Positions 8,570 through 16,461 of a stretch of 64,000 nucleotides of DNA are shown here, in pieces; position 1 is the first letter of the stretch; every line of letters starts with the position of its first letter. Both the position numbers and the translations under genes were made by a program. The stretch is from contig JADJOX010000008.1 of the NCBI GenBank assembly GCA_016713565.1, positions 1-64,000 on the forward strand, written 5' to 3'. A model generated the notes under the pieces. It was not told the origin of the DNA, did no database searches, and saw only the letters and a program-made list of their open reading frames with translations. The stretch comes from Ignavibacteriota bacterium. Lineage in GTDB: Bacteria > Bacteroidota > Ignavibacteria > Ignavibacteriales > Melioribacteraceae.

Positions 8570-9709
8570 TCAGAAATTCAGCGCGTATTCTAAATCTGCA
8601 ATTAAATCATCAACATCTTCAATTCCTATTGAAAGTCTAATTAGATTATCATTTATTCCAACTTTTTTCTTTAACTCCGCATCCATAGACGCATGAGTCA
8701 TTGTTGCGGGATGACAAATAAGCGATTCAATTCCGCCGAGTGATTCCGCGAGTGAAAATATTTTCGTTGATTTTAAAACGTGATTCACTTCATTAATATT
8801 TCCATTCACTTCAAATGACATCATTCCGCCGAAGCCAAATTGCTGTTTTTTCGCAAGTTCATGCTGCTGATGATTTTGCAAACCGGGGTAATTCACCTTT
8901 TTTACTTTTTTATGTGAAGATAAAAAAGTAGCAATTTCATTTGCGTTTTGTTCATGTGCTTTCATTCGCGGAACAAGCGTTTTAATTCCTCTTAAAACCA
9001 GCCAAGAATCAAACGGAGCTTCACCCTGTCCCAAAGCATTTACCAGATAACTCAATCGCTCCGCCAATGCGGCATTTTTTACAACAATCGCTCCGCCTAC
9101 AACATCGCTGTGTCCGTTCAAATATTTTGTTGTAGAATGAATTACAATATCCGCTCCCAAATCCAATGGTCTTTGATTTACCGGAGAAAGAAAAGTATTA
9201 TCTACTACAACCAAAGAGTTGTTTTCATGTGCCAATTGAGAAAGTTTTTCTATATCATAAATATTCAGCAACGGATTGCTTGGCGTTTCAACCCAAACAA
9301 TTTTGGTGTTTTTTCTAAATGAATCTTTAACCTCATTTTGACTATTCATATTTACGTAGCTTACTTCAATATTGAAAAGCTCTTTGTAAAGTCTTAACAA
9401 TCTTTCCGTTCCGCCGTAACAATCATTTGTACAAATTATATGGTCACCTGATTTAAGGAAATGCATTACTGTTGTTATTGCTGACATTCCGGTATTTGTA
9501 ACTCTTGCCAAAGTTCCGTTTTCAAGTGACGCGATATTTTCCTCTAAAGCTGTTCTTGTCGGGTTTCCGCTGCGAGTATAATCAAAACCTTTTGTTGTTC
9601 CTATATCTTCAAATTTGAATGTTGATGTTTGATAAATTGGAGTTATTATACTGTTATATGCTTTATCTTTGTCAACCCCGGCGTGTACGGTATTTGTCTT
9701 AAGTTTCAT
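8570..9709 (-). CDS. Cystathionine gamma-synthase / gamma-lyase family PLP enzyme
   Basis: A 379-residue cytoplasmic enzyme of the Cys/Met trans-sulfuration family (aminotransferase fold type I). Visible signatures are TVHAGVDKD and ITPIYQTSTF at the N-terminus, YTRSGNPTR (phosphate and cofactor contacts from the neighbouring subunit), and HSTTKYLNGHSDVVGGA with the PLP lysine at about residue 195. The C-terminus SLGGIESLICHPATMTHASM is typical. The family includes cystathionine gamma-synthase, gamma-lyase and O-acetylhomoserine sulfhydrylase, which cannot be separated by eye; the short length favours the cystathionine group. It is divergent from a DUF4395/thioredoxin-like operon with a polycysteine leader, which supports a role in sulfur amino acid metabolism. 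Confidence 0.9.
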   Translation of the reverse strand: MKLKTNTVHAGVDKDKAYNSIITPIYQTSTFKFEDIGTTKGFDYTRSGNPTRTALEENIASLENGTLARVTNTGMSAITTVMHFLKSGDHIICTNDCYGGTERLLRLYKELFNIEVSYVNMNSQNEVKDSFRKNTKIVWVETPSNPLLNIYDIEKLSQLAHENNSLVVVDNTFLSPVNQRPLDLGADIVIHSTTKYLNGHSDVVGGAIVVKNAALAERLSYLVNALGQGEAPFDSWLVLRGIKTLVPRMKAHEQNANEIATFLSSHKKVKKVNYPGLQNHQQHELAKKQQFGFGGMMSFEVNGNINEVNHVLKSTKIFSLAESLGGIESLICHPATMTHASMDAELKKKVGINDNLIRLSIGIEDVDDLIADLEYALNF

Positions 9710-9814
9710 TTTATTTCCAATAAGTAATAGTAATTGTGATTAATGCGAACAGCTTCTTTCTGTAATTTTAACTTACAAAAAAGTATATAAATATAAAATA
9801 ATTTGATTTTTTGC

Positions 9815-9863
9815 TTGATACATTGCAGTAAAAAATATAACTTTCCCCTAAATAATATATAAA
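9815..9863 (+). promoter_or_regulatory. Candidate promoter(s) for the polycysteine leader
   Basis: TTGATA (9815-9820) and TATAAC (9836-9841) are 15 bases apart, which is short. A second -10-like TATAAA lies at 9858-9863, seven bases before the leader ATG; if used, the leader would be translated without a 5' UTR. No strong Shine-Dalgarno precedes the leader, which makes the second option worth testing. Confidence 0.3.
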
Positions 9864-9870
9864 GTCTTTT

Positions 9871-9942
9871 ATGAATCAAAATTTAATAAAAATAATGTGC
9901 TGTTGTAGATGCGATAATTTTCTTGCGGAGGACTTAGCATAA
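9871..9942 (+). CDS. Polycysteine leader peptide (23 aa), putative attenuator
   Basis: An ATG-to-TAA frame of 23 codons. Its middle is MCCCRC: cysteine codons at 9898-9906 and 9910-9912. It starts MNQNLIKI and ends NFLAEDLA. An intrinsic terminator follows 28 bases after its stop codon, then the DUF4395/thioredoxin-like operon. This is the layout of an amino-acid attenuation leader: ribosomes short of Cys-tRNA would stall on the cysteine run. GGACTTA (9930-9936), inside the last codons, could pair with TAAGCCC (9970-9976), the left part of the terminator, with one mismatch, giving an antiterminator that a completing ribosome would cover. Polycysteine leaders that control sulfur genes are known from mycobacteria; use here is inference. 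Confidence 0.65.
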   Translation: MNQNLIKIMCCCRCDNFLAEDLA

Positions 9943-9970
9943 TTATTTTTAAATATACAATTGTTTTGAT

Positions 9971-9997
9971 AAGCCCTAAATTTTAGGGCTTTTTTGT
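9971..9997 (+). terminator. Intrinsic terminator before the DUF4395 operon
   Basis: AAGCCCTAAA followed directly by TTTTAGGGCTT and then TTTTTG. The stem is about eight to nine pairs around a small AT loop, followed by a U-run. It lies 28 bases after the leader stop and 37 bases before the DUF4395 start, so it would terminate transcription ahead of the operon unless relieved. Confidence 0.85.
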
Positions 9998-10034
9998 TTT
10001 AAAGGAAAATTAAAATTATAATAAAAGGAAAAAT

Positions 10035-10490
10035 ATGACTAACAAAAGTAATTTAATAGATGTAAACCAATTGAAGTTTAACCAAATATCAATTATTACG
10101 TTTTTGCTGTTGGGATTTATCTTAAATCTGGAAATATTGGTTTACTTTACCGCGCTAATAATGATCATCGGCTCAATAATACCGAAATTTGCGGTGTTTA
10201 AACAAATCTATAAAAATATTGTTTTGAAGAACAAATTGATAAAACCTAATATCATTGAAGATTCTCAGGCGCCTCATAACTTTGCACAATTATTAGGCGG
10301 AATTGTTCTGGCAATAGCGGGCATTTTATTTTTGCTTAACATTTCCGCAATAGGCTGGATTTTTGTCTGGGTTGTAATTTTATTGGCGTTTATAAATGTC
10401 GCGTTTAATTTTTGCATGGGCTGCTTTATTTATTATCAGCTTCACAGACTTAAAGTTGGCGGCTTGAATAAACAAACGCAAAAGGTATAA
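10035..10490 (+). CDS. DUF4395 family membrane protein
   Basis: A 151-residue integral membrane protein with about four hydrophobic helices in two hairpins (about residues 20-50 and 85-130). Family hallmarks are the N-terminal DVNQLKFNQ, the middle PHNFAQLLGGIVL and the paired cysteines near the end of the last helix in FNFCMGCFIYYQL. DUF4395 proteins are often found beside thioredoxin-like proteins and rhodanese-type sulfurtransferases, and a role in handling sulfane sulfur or thiols across the membrane has been suggested; it is not established. The next gene starts four bases later, so the two are co-transcribed. Expression is probably controlled by the polycysteine leader and terminator upstream. 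Start chosen by AAAGGAAAA just before the ATG. Confidence 0.85.
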   Translation: MTNKSNLIDVNQLKFNQISIITFLLLGFILNLEILVYFTALIMIIGSIIPKFAVFKQIYKNIVLKNKLIKPNIIEDSQAPHNFAQLLGGIVLAIAGILFLLNISAIGWIFVWVVILLAFINVAFNFCMGCFIYYQLHRLKVGGLNKQTQKV

Positions 10491-10493
10491 ATT

Positions 10494-10901
10494 ATGGAAC
10501 AAATTCTTTTTAGGATTATTATCTCAATTACAGTATTTCTTTTATTATACTCAGTTTGGAAATATTTCAATTATAATCTTAAAACTAAATCGCAGCAAAA
10601 TTTATCAAATTTTAATACTTTGGAAATTTTTAGCGGACTGCCTACAATATTATATTTTTGGTCACCTGAATGTAAGCAATGTAAATTGCAGGAACTTTAC
10701 ATTAATGAATCAATTTCAAAATTGGAAAACAGCGGAGGTAAAGTAAATTTTCGCAAAGTCAACGCGTTATTGGAAAACGAATTTGCGGAAAAATTTAATA
10801 TAATTACTGTTCCAACAACAATTGTTTTAAGTCCAAATGGACAAATTACTTCACGTAATCATGGATTAGTGAATTCAACAAAAATATTTGAACAGTTCTA
10901 A
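10494..10901 (+). CDS. Membrane-anchored thioredoxin-like protein
   Basis: A 135-residue protein with one N-terminal transmembrane helix (about residues 4-21) and a thioredoxin fold. The active site is FWSPECKQCKLQE, with a CxxC pair at residues 60 and 63, and the cis-proline loop appears as TVPTTIVL. The acidic residue before the first cysteine and the KQ between the two differ from classical thioredoxin (WCGPC), as is common in DUF4395-linked members. It likely carries out thiol-disulfide or persulfide exchange at the membrane. It is separated from DUF4395 by three bases. It is the last gene of the operon; about 170 AT-rich bases follow before the XylR-type regulator. Confidence 0.85.
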   Translation: MEQILFRIIISITVFLLLYSVWKYFNYNLKTKSQQNLSNFNTLEIFSGLPTILYFWSPECKQCKLQELYINESISKLENSGGKVNFRKVNALLENEFAEKFNIITVPTTIVLSPNGQITSRNHGLVNSTKIFEQF

Positions 10902-11070
10902 TTGTAATAATTTGTTAGGAGATAGTTCTCGATTATGATTTTAAAAGTATTATTTTTCATTTCTTTTTATTTAAGACATACTATAAATTTTTAATAATTA
11001 TCAAATAATAATTTTTTTATTTTAGTGTAAATATTTTTTAGAAAAAATTTTAAGTCTAGATCCGTATACC

Positions 11071-12219
11071 ATGGCCAAATTAAAAAAAGTTATTTTATTA
11101 TTGGAATCATCACGAGCTTTCGGCAGAGATTTACTTTTTGGCATAGGGAAATATTCAAGAATTAACGGGCCTTGGTCATTTTATTGGGAACCGCGCGGAT
11201 TGAAATCATCCATACCGCATTTATCCAAATGGAAAGCTGATGGAATTATAATGCGAAATTCTTTAATTAAAAAAGAATTATTGGATTTGAAGTTACCTAC
11301 TATTTTGGCACTTCACGATACAAACAGACCCGCAAATATGCCAGCAATTTGTACAAACTCAGAATCTATTTCAAGACTAGCTGCCAATCATTTAATTGAT
11401 ATTGGATTGAAGAATTTTGCGTTTTGCGGTTATGATGATATAGAATGGTCGAATGACAGAAAATATTATTTTAAAAAGATAATTGAAGAAGCCGGATTTA
11501 ATATATTTTTATACAACCAGGTTACGCATGTAAAACAAATTTCATGGCAGCAAGAACAGATTAATATGAGAAAATGGATTCAAAGTCTGCCTAAGCCGAT
11601 TGGGATAATGGCGTGCAATGACGATAGAGGGCAGCAAGTATTGGAAGTATGCAAATCGCTTAGTATTAATGTACCGGAAGAAATTGCAGTAACTGGCGTA
11701 GATAACGACGCGCTTATTTGTGATTTATCGGATACTCCGTTAACCAGTGTATGTTTAAATACAGAACAAGCTGGTTATGCGGCAGCAGAACAACTTGATC
11801 ATATGATGAATGAAAAACAAAAAAATTTCAACGACATTATTGTACTAGGAACTCACATTGTGCAAAGACAATCGACGAATATCCTTGCCGTTAATGATAA
11901 AGAAGTTGCCGAAGCAATAAAATTTATAAGAAATAACGCGAAGAACAAAATTCAAATTAAAGACGTAGTTAAACAAACGTGTTTGGGCAAACGTAGTTTG
12001 GAAAACAGATTTAAAAAGACGCTGCACAGAACAATCAATCAGGAAATTAGAAGAGTAAGAACCGAAATGATAAAACAAATGCTTCTCGAAACGAATTTAT
12101 CAATTTCGGAAATCACTTCCATGTTCGACTTCACGAGCATAGAACACATCGCCAGATATTTCAGAAAAGAGAATGGACAAAGTTTAATCCAATTCAGAAA
12201 AATTTCACAAAAAGTATAA
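11071..12219 (+). CDS. xylR: XylR-type AraC-family transcriptional regulator
   Basis: A 382-residue cytoplasmic regulator with the unusual two-part layout of Escherichia coli XylR. Residues about 5-270 form a LacI/periplasmic-binding-like sensor (ESSRAFGRDLLFGIGKYSRI, then PIGIMACNDDRGQQVLEVC and IAVTGVDND). Residues about 285-382 form an AraC-type DNA-binding domain with two helix-turn-helix units (IQIKDVVKQTCLGKRSLENR, then LSISEITSMFDFTSIEHIAR). Family members bind xylose and activate xylose and xylan genes. The downstream epimerase, GH3 and GPH symporter genes fit that regulon. Direct repeats 21 bp apart at 13557-13589 and a similar site at 12246 are candidate targets. The sugar bound here (xylose, arabinose or an oligomer) is not certain. 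Confidence 0.88.
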   Translation: MAKLKKVILLLESSRAFGRDLLFGIGKYSRINGPWSFYWEPRGLKSSIPHLSKWKADGIIMRNSLIKKELLDLKLPTILALHDTNRPANMPAICTNSESISRLAANHLIDIGLKNFAFCGYDDIEWSNDRKYYFKKIIEEAGFNIFLYNQVTHVKQISWQQEQINMRKWIQSLPKPIGIMACNDDRGQQVLEVCKSLSINVPEEIAVTGVDNDALICDLSDTPLTSVCLNTEQAGYAAAEQLDHMMNEKQKNFNDIIVLGTHIVQRQSTNILAVNDKEVAEAIKFIRNNAKNKIQIKDVVKQTCLGKRSLENRFKKTLHRTINQEIRRVRTEMIKQMLLETNLSISEITSMFDFTSIEHIARYFRKENGQSLIQFRKISQKV

Positions 12220-12245
12220 TCTCTAAAATTTCATTTTCACAACTT

Positions 12246-12261
12246 TTGCGTAAAATGGTTA
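12246..12261 (+). promoter_or_regulatory. Candidate XylR half-site before the epimerase gene
   Basis: TTTGCGTAAAATGGTT matches TTTGCGCGAAATGGTT at 13553-13568 at 14 of 16 positions. It lies 73 bases before the epimerase start and just after the regulator gene. Only a single copy is visible here, so support is modest. Confidence 0.35.
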
Positions 12262-12333
12262 TTTATTTACTTGATTGGGTTTTAACTTAATTTTTAATCG
12301 GTTTATTTTAAAATAAAACATTATGGGATTATC

Positions 12334-13458
12334 ATGAAAATCATATTCATTATTATTATAGCGTTGACTCTTGTCTCATGCAATCAAACGGAAAAAGTAA
12401 ACTCAGAAAATCAAACATTATTTGGCAAACTTGCGGATGGAAATGAAGTGAATTTATTTGTGCTGAAAAATACAAGCGGAGCCGAAGTAAAAATAATAGA
12501 ATTCGGCGCCGTTGTAACGTCGTTGAAAATTCCCGATCGTTCAGGGAAAATAGAAGATATTGTTTTAGGTTATGACAAACTTGAAGACTATGTAAATGGT
12601 ACTTCTTATTTTGGCGCAATAGTTGGGAGATATGGTAATAGAATTGGCAAAGGAAAATTTGTTCTTGACGGAAAAGAATATCAGTTAAGCGTGAATGACG
12701 GAGAAAATCATCTTCATGGCGGAAAAGTTGGATTTAATAAAGTATTGTGGAAAGGCGAAAGTGTTAAAAGTGAATTGGGTGAATCAGTTAAGTTAACATA
12801 TAAAAGTAAAGACGGCGAAGAAGGATATCCTGGAAACGCGGATATAACGGTAACATATACCTTGACAGAAAATATTGAATTGATAATTGATTATTCCGCG
12901 ATAACAGATAAACCTACAATTATGAATCCGACGCACCATTCTTATTTCAATTTAAGCGGCAATTTTCAAAATACGATTCTTGATAATGAACTGATGATCG
13001 ACGCTGATTATTTTACACCGGTTGATAATGGACTGATCACTACTGGCGAGTTGGCGGAAGTAAAAAACACTCCAATGGATTTTACAAAACCTGAAAAGAT
13101 CGGTAAAAGAATAAATGATAAATTTGAACAGCTTTCATTTGGAAAAGGATATGATCACAACTGGGTAATAAATAATTATACGGGACAAGTAAAAATGATA
13201 GCAAACTTGTATGATTCTACTTCCGGAAGATTTATGGAAATATTGACAGATCAGCCGGGGCTGCAATTTTATTCGGGTAATTTTTTAAATGGAACTTCGG
13301 TCGGCAAAAACGGAGAAAAATATAATTACAGAACGGGTTTATGCCTTGAGGCTCAAGTCTATCCTGATTCGCCGAATAAAGCGAATTTCCCAAACGCTCG
13401 GCTGAATCCGAATGAAACATATAAGCAAAAAACAATTTATAAATTTTCAATAAAGTAA
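12334..13458 (+). CDS. galM: Aldose 1-epimerase (mutarotase), lipoprotein
   Basis: A 374-residue aldose 1-epimerase that interconverts alpha and beta anomers of sugars released by hydrolases. A lipoprotein signal ends in TLVSC with the lipidated cysteine at residue 16, so the protein should be membrane-anchored in the periplasm, unlike cytoplasmic GalM. Family motifs are visible: VGRYGNRIGKGKF, NDGENHLHGG, the catalytic histidine in NPTHHSYFNLSG, and the catalytic glutamate near the end in GLCLEAQVYPDSPNK. Length is normal. It follows the XylR-type regulator and precedes the GH3/GPH operon, so it probably serves the xylose/arabinose products of the nearby hydrolases. Confidence 0.93.
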   Translation: MKIIFIIIIALTLVSCNQTEKVNSENQTLFGKLADGNEVNLFVLKNTSGAEVKIIEFGAVVTSLKIPDRSGKIEDIVLGYDKLEDYVNGTSYFGAIVGRYGNRIGKGKFVLDGKEYQLSVNDGENHLHGGKVGFNKVLWKGESVKSELGESVKLTYKSKDGEEGYPGNADITVTYTLTENIELIIDYSAITDKPTIMNPTHHSYFNLSGNFQNTILDNELMIDADYFTPVDNGLITTGELAEVKNTPMDFTKPEKIGKRINDKFEQLSFGKGYDHNWVINNYTGQVKMIANLYDSTSGRFMEILTDQPGLQFYSGNFLNGTSVGKNGEKYNYRTGLCLEAQVYPDSPNKANFPNARLNPNETYKQKTIYKFSIK

Positions 13459-13556
13459 TTTTTATTTTATTAATGTATAATAACAGTATTTAAATAATTA
13501 AAATCATTTTTATATTTGATGGAAGTATTTGTCATTTTGAAGTGTTATATTGTTTG

Positions 13557-13589
13557 CGCGAAATGGTTAATAAATTTCGCGAAATGGTT
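13557..13589 (+). promoter_or_regulatory. Direct repeats 21 bp apart, candidate XylR operator
   Basis: CGCGAAATGGTT occurs at 13557-13568 and again at 13578-13589. The 21-bp period puts both copies on the same face of the helix, as for tandem AraC/XylR-type half-sites. The second copy also contains TTTCGCGAAA, a 10-bp palindrome at 13575-13584. The nearest recognisable promoter is about 160 bases downstream. Confidence 0.5.
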
Positions 13590-13747
13590 TTTTTTGTAAA
13601 TTTATTAAAGCTAATTTTTATGTGCATAACAAATATATAAGATGCAAATATTGGGATCATGAAGTTAATGATACAATTGAATGACTTGCAAAATAAAAAG
13701 TTTTGTTCCGTTTCATCCAAGTAATATTAATAGTGTTTTATTGTTTT

Positions 13748-13775
13748 TTGATAAGTTTGTTTTTTTTTGTATAAA
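13748..13775 (+). promoter_or_regulatory. Promoter of the GH3/GPH operon
   Basis: TTGATA at 13748-13753 and TATAAA at 13770-13775 are separated by 16 bases. Both are one mismatch or less from the sigma-70 consensus. The LacI-type palindrome starts two bases after the -10 box, over the expected transcription start. Confidence 0.6.
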
Positions 13776-13777
13776 AA

Positions 13778-13814
13778 ATTGAAACGTTTCAATATATAAT
13801 GAAACTGTTTGAAA
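13778..13814. promoter_or_regulatory. LacI/CcpA-type operator pair
   Basis: ATTGAAACGTTTCAAT at 13778-13793 is a perfect 16-bp palindrome with the central CG usual for LacI/GalR-family operators. A weaker related element, GAAACTGTTTGAAA, follows at 13801-13814. Their position over the start site of the promoter at 13748-13775 implies repression. No LacI-family gene is in the window. Confidence 0.65.
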
Positions 13815-13890
13815 TAGTTAAAAATTATAAAAACAAGTTAAATTTAGTGAATTGGTAATTTGCAAAAGAAAGAAAATCAGAGTGAATAAA

Positions 13891-14121
13891 ATGTTAAATG
13901 AGTACGAAACTGGCAAAAACTATAATGAAATTTTTATTTCCGGAAGAGTTAAGCATTTTCTGGAAATGTTATTTAATTATTTTTCTACTGCTGATACATC
14001 AATAAAAGTACTTAAGCATTTCTCATCGCTCGGAAATAAATTTTTTGCAGATCATTATCAATTATTTGATATGCAAATAATTTGTGTTAACCAAAATATA
14101 AAACTATGGAAGACTTTATGA
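13891..14121 (+). CDS. Small hypothetical ORF coupled to GH3
   Basis: A reading frame of 76 codons from ATG 13891 (or 89 from TTG 13852) lying in the leader of the GH3 transcript. I do not recognise the protein; it starts MLNEYETGKNYNEIF and shows no signal peptide, membrane helix or known motif. The main reason to list it is its end: the TGA at 14119-14121 overlaps the GH3 ATG at 14118 as ATGA, the usual arrangement for translational coupling. Shine-Dalgarno support for its own start is weak. It could be a real small protein, a translated leader, or chance in AT-rich DNA. Confidence 0.3.
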   Translation: MLNEYETGKNYNEIFISGRVKHFLEMLFNYFSTADTSIKVLKHFSSLGNKFFADHYQLFDMQIICVNQNIKLWKTL

Positions 14122-16427
14122 ACGATAAGATAGAAATGCTGAACAATATTGAAATTGGAAATTATAAAGATTCCAGTTTATCGTCTAAAGAAAGAGCTGA
14201 AGATTTATTGAATAAAATGAATCTCGATGAAAAAATCTCACAAATGCTATGTGTTTGGAATCAGAAGAAAGAAATGATTTTAGATGAAAAAGGAAATATT
14301 GATTTCGAAAAGATGAGAAAAAATTTCGCAAACGGTTTGGGACAAGTAGGAAGAATTAGCGATACCAACGGCGGTTTATCTCCGGTTGAAATGGCTGAGT
14401 TTGCAAACGCGCTTCAGAAATTTTTCGTTGAAGAAACGAGACTTGGAATTCCAATAATAATACATGAAGAATGTCTGCACGGCTTAGCCGGAAAAGACGC
14501 AACTAGTTATCCGCAGCCTATTGGATTGGCGGCAACTTTTAATCCCGAATTAATTGAAGAAATTTATTCATCAGTTGCGGAAGATACTAGGAAACGTGGA
14601 GCGCATCAAGCGCTTACTCCTGTTTTGGACGTTGCAAGAGATCCGAGATGGGGAAGAGTAGAAGAAACATTTGGCGAGGATCCGCACTTAATTGCGCAAA
14701 TGAGTAAAGGTGCGATCAGAGGTTTTCAAGGCGACGGAACATTTAAAAGTAAAGATAAAGTTTTAGCTACTTTAAAACATTTTGCCGCTCATGGTCAGCC
14801 TGAATCTGGTTCAAACTGCGGACCAGCAAATTTTTCCGAACGTGTTCTGCGGGAAGTTTTTCTTTCACCTTTCAAAGAAGTTATTGAAGAAGAGCAGCCT
14901 TATTCATTAATGGCATCGTATAATGAAATCGACGGGATTCCGTCGCACGCAAATAAATGGTTATTAAGAAAAATATTGAGAGACGAATGGAAATTTAAAG
15001 GATTCGTTGTTTCCGATTATTATGCCATAACCGAATTGGGAAGCAAGGAGGAAACGGTTAGTCATAATGTGGCAAAAGATAAAGTCGATGCCGCATATTT
15101 AGCTGTAAAAGCCGGAGTAAATATCGAACTTCCCGAAATAGATTGTTATCCGAATCTGAAAATCTTAATTGAATCCGGAAAGATTAGCGAAAGTGAAATT
15201 GATGAATTGGTTCTGCCGATGCTGGAAGCAAAGTTTCAATTGGGATTGTTTGAAGATCCATATGTTGACCCGGCACTAATCCAAAATGAAATTAAATTGG
15301 AAAAAGACAGAGAGCTTGCGTTAAAAGCCGCTCATGAAACAATTACCTTGCTTAAAAATGAAAACAATCTTCTTCCGTTAAAATTAGCCGAAAAAAGTAC
15401 AATTGCCGTAATAGGACCGAATGCTGATAGAGTAATGCTTGGTGGATATAGCGGAAGACCCAAATATTTTTCTACAGTTTTAAACGGAGTAAAAGCAAAA
15501 GTCGTTGAAAAATACAATGTAGTATATAGCGAAGGATGTAAAATAACTATCGGCGGATCGTGGAATGAAGATACCGTGACTCCTTCTGATCAAAATGAAG
15601 ATGAAAAATTAATTAAAGAAGCGGTAAAAACTGCGGAAAATGCGGACGCAGTAATTTTAGCTATAGGCGGAAACGAACAAACATCAAGAGAAGCATGGAG
15701 TAAAACTCATCTAGGCGACAGACCGAATTTGGAATTGGTCGGAAATCAATTGGAACTTTTAAAAGAAATTCAAAAAACGGGAAAACCGATTGTGGTTGTT
15801 CTTTTTAACGGCAGACCAAAATCAATCAGTTATATATCGCAGACAGTTCCTTCAATTTTAGAATGTTGGTATTTGGGGCAAGAAAGCGGAAATGCGATTG
15901 CGGACGTTATCTTTGGAGATTATAATCCAAGCGGAAAATTGCCCATTTCAATACCCAGATCGGTTGGTCATATTCCTTGTCATTACAATCACAAACCTTC
16001 ATCGAGACGCGGATATTTATTCGATGACATCACGGCACTTTATCCTTTTGGTTTCGGATTGAGCTATACGAAATTTTCATTTTCAAATCTTAGGGTTGAA
16101 AAAGAAAAAATTTCATTAAAGGAAGACGTTGTGGTTAAAGTGGATGTTAGAAACGATGGTGAAAAAGAAGGGACGGAAGTTGTTCAGCTTTATATAAGAG
16201 ATAAAGTAAGTTCGGTAACGCGTCCGGTGAAAGAATTAAAAGGTTTTATGAAAATTAGTTTACGGCCAAAAGAAGAAAGGACGATTTCATTTACGCTTAC
16301 ACAGAAAGCATTCGCATTTAACAATGTTGAAATGAATTATGTTGTGGAACCCGGAGAATTTGAATTGATGGTAGGAAATTCATCCAGGGACGAAGATTTA
16401 CTTAAAAATGTAATTGTTGTACAATAA
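14118..16427 (+). CDS. Cytoplasmic GH3 beta-xylosidase/beta-glucosidase
   Basis: About 769 residues of glycoside hydrolase family 3: an N-terminal barrel with IPIIIHEECLHGL, RDPRWGRVEETFGEDPHL and the nucleophile aspartate in GFVVSDYY (about residue 300), then the alpha/beta sandwich (VLAIGGNEQTSREAW), and a C-terminal fibronectin-III-like domain ending in the family pattern GLSYTKFSFSNL. There is no signal peptide, so it acts in the cytoplasm on imported oligosaccharides or xylobiose-like products. I prefer ATG 14118 over ATG 14106 because GGAAG lies five bases before it and it overlaps the upstream TGA. It is followed after 34 bases by the GPH symporter, an obvious uptake partner. Xylosidase against glucosidase specificity cannot be read directly. 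Confidence 0.9.
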   Translation: MNDKIEMLNNIEIGNYKDSSLSSKERAEDLLNKMNLDEKISQMLCVWNQKKEMILDEKGNIDFEKMRKNFANGLGQVGRISDTNGGLSPVEMAEFANALQKFFVEETRLGIPIIIHEECLHGLAGKDATSYPQPIGLAATFNPELIEEIYSSVAEDTRKRGAHQALTPVLDVARDPRWGRVEETFGEDPHLIAQMSKGAIRGFQGDGTFKSKDKVLATLKHFAAHGQPESGSNCGPANFSERVLREVFLSPFKEVIEEEQPYSLMASYNEIDGIPSHANKWLLRKILRDEWKFKGFVVSDYYAITELGSKEETVSHNVAKDKVDAAYLAVKAGVNIELPEIDCYPNLKILIESGKISESEIDELVLPMLEAKFQLGLFEDPYVDPALIQNEIKLEKDRELALKAAHETITLLKNENNLLPLKLAEKSTIAVIGPNADRVMLGGYSGRPKYFSTVLNGVKAKVVEKYNVVYSEGCKITIGGSWNEDTVTPSDQNEDEKLIKEAVKTAENADAVILAIGGNEQTSREAWSKTHLGDRPNLELVGNQLELLKEIQKTGKPIVVVLFNGRPKSISYISQTVPSILECWYLGQESGNAIADVIFGDYNPSGKLPISIPRSVGHIPCHYNHKPSSRRGYLFDDITALYPFGFGLSYTKFSFSNLRVEKEKISLKEDVVVKVDVRNDGEKEGTEVVQLYIRDKVSSVTRPVKELKGFMKISLRPKEERTISFTLTQKAFAFNNVEMNYVVEPGEFELMVGNSSRDEDLLKNVIVVQ

Positions 16428-16461
16428 ATATTAATTAAAATCAAATTTAAGAAGATTACAG

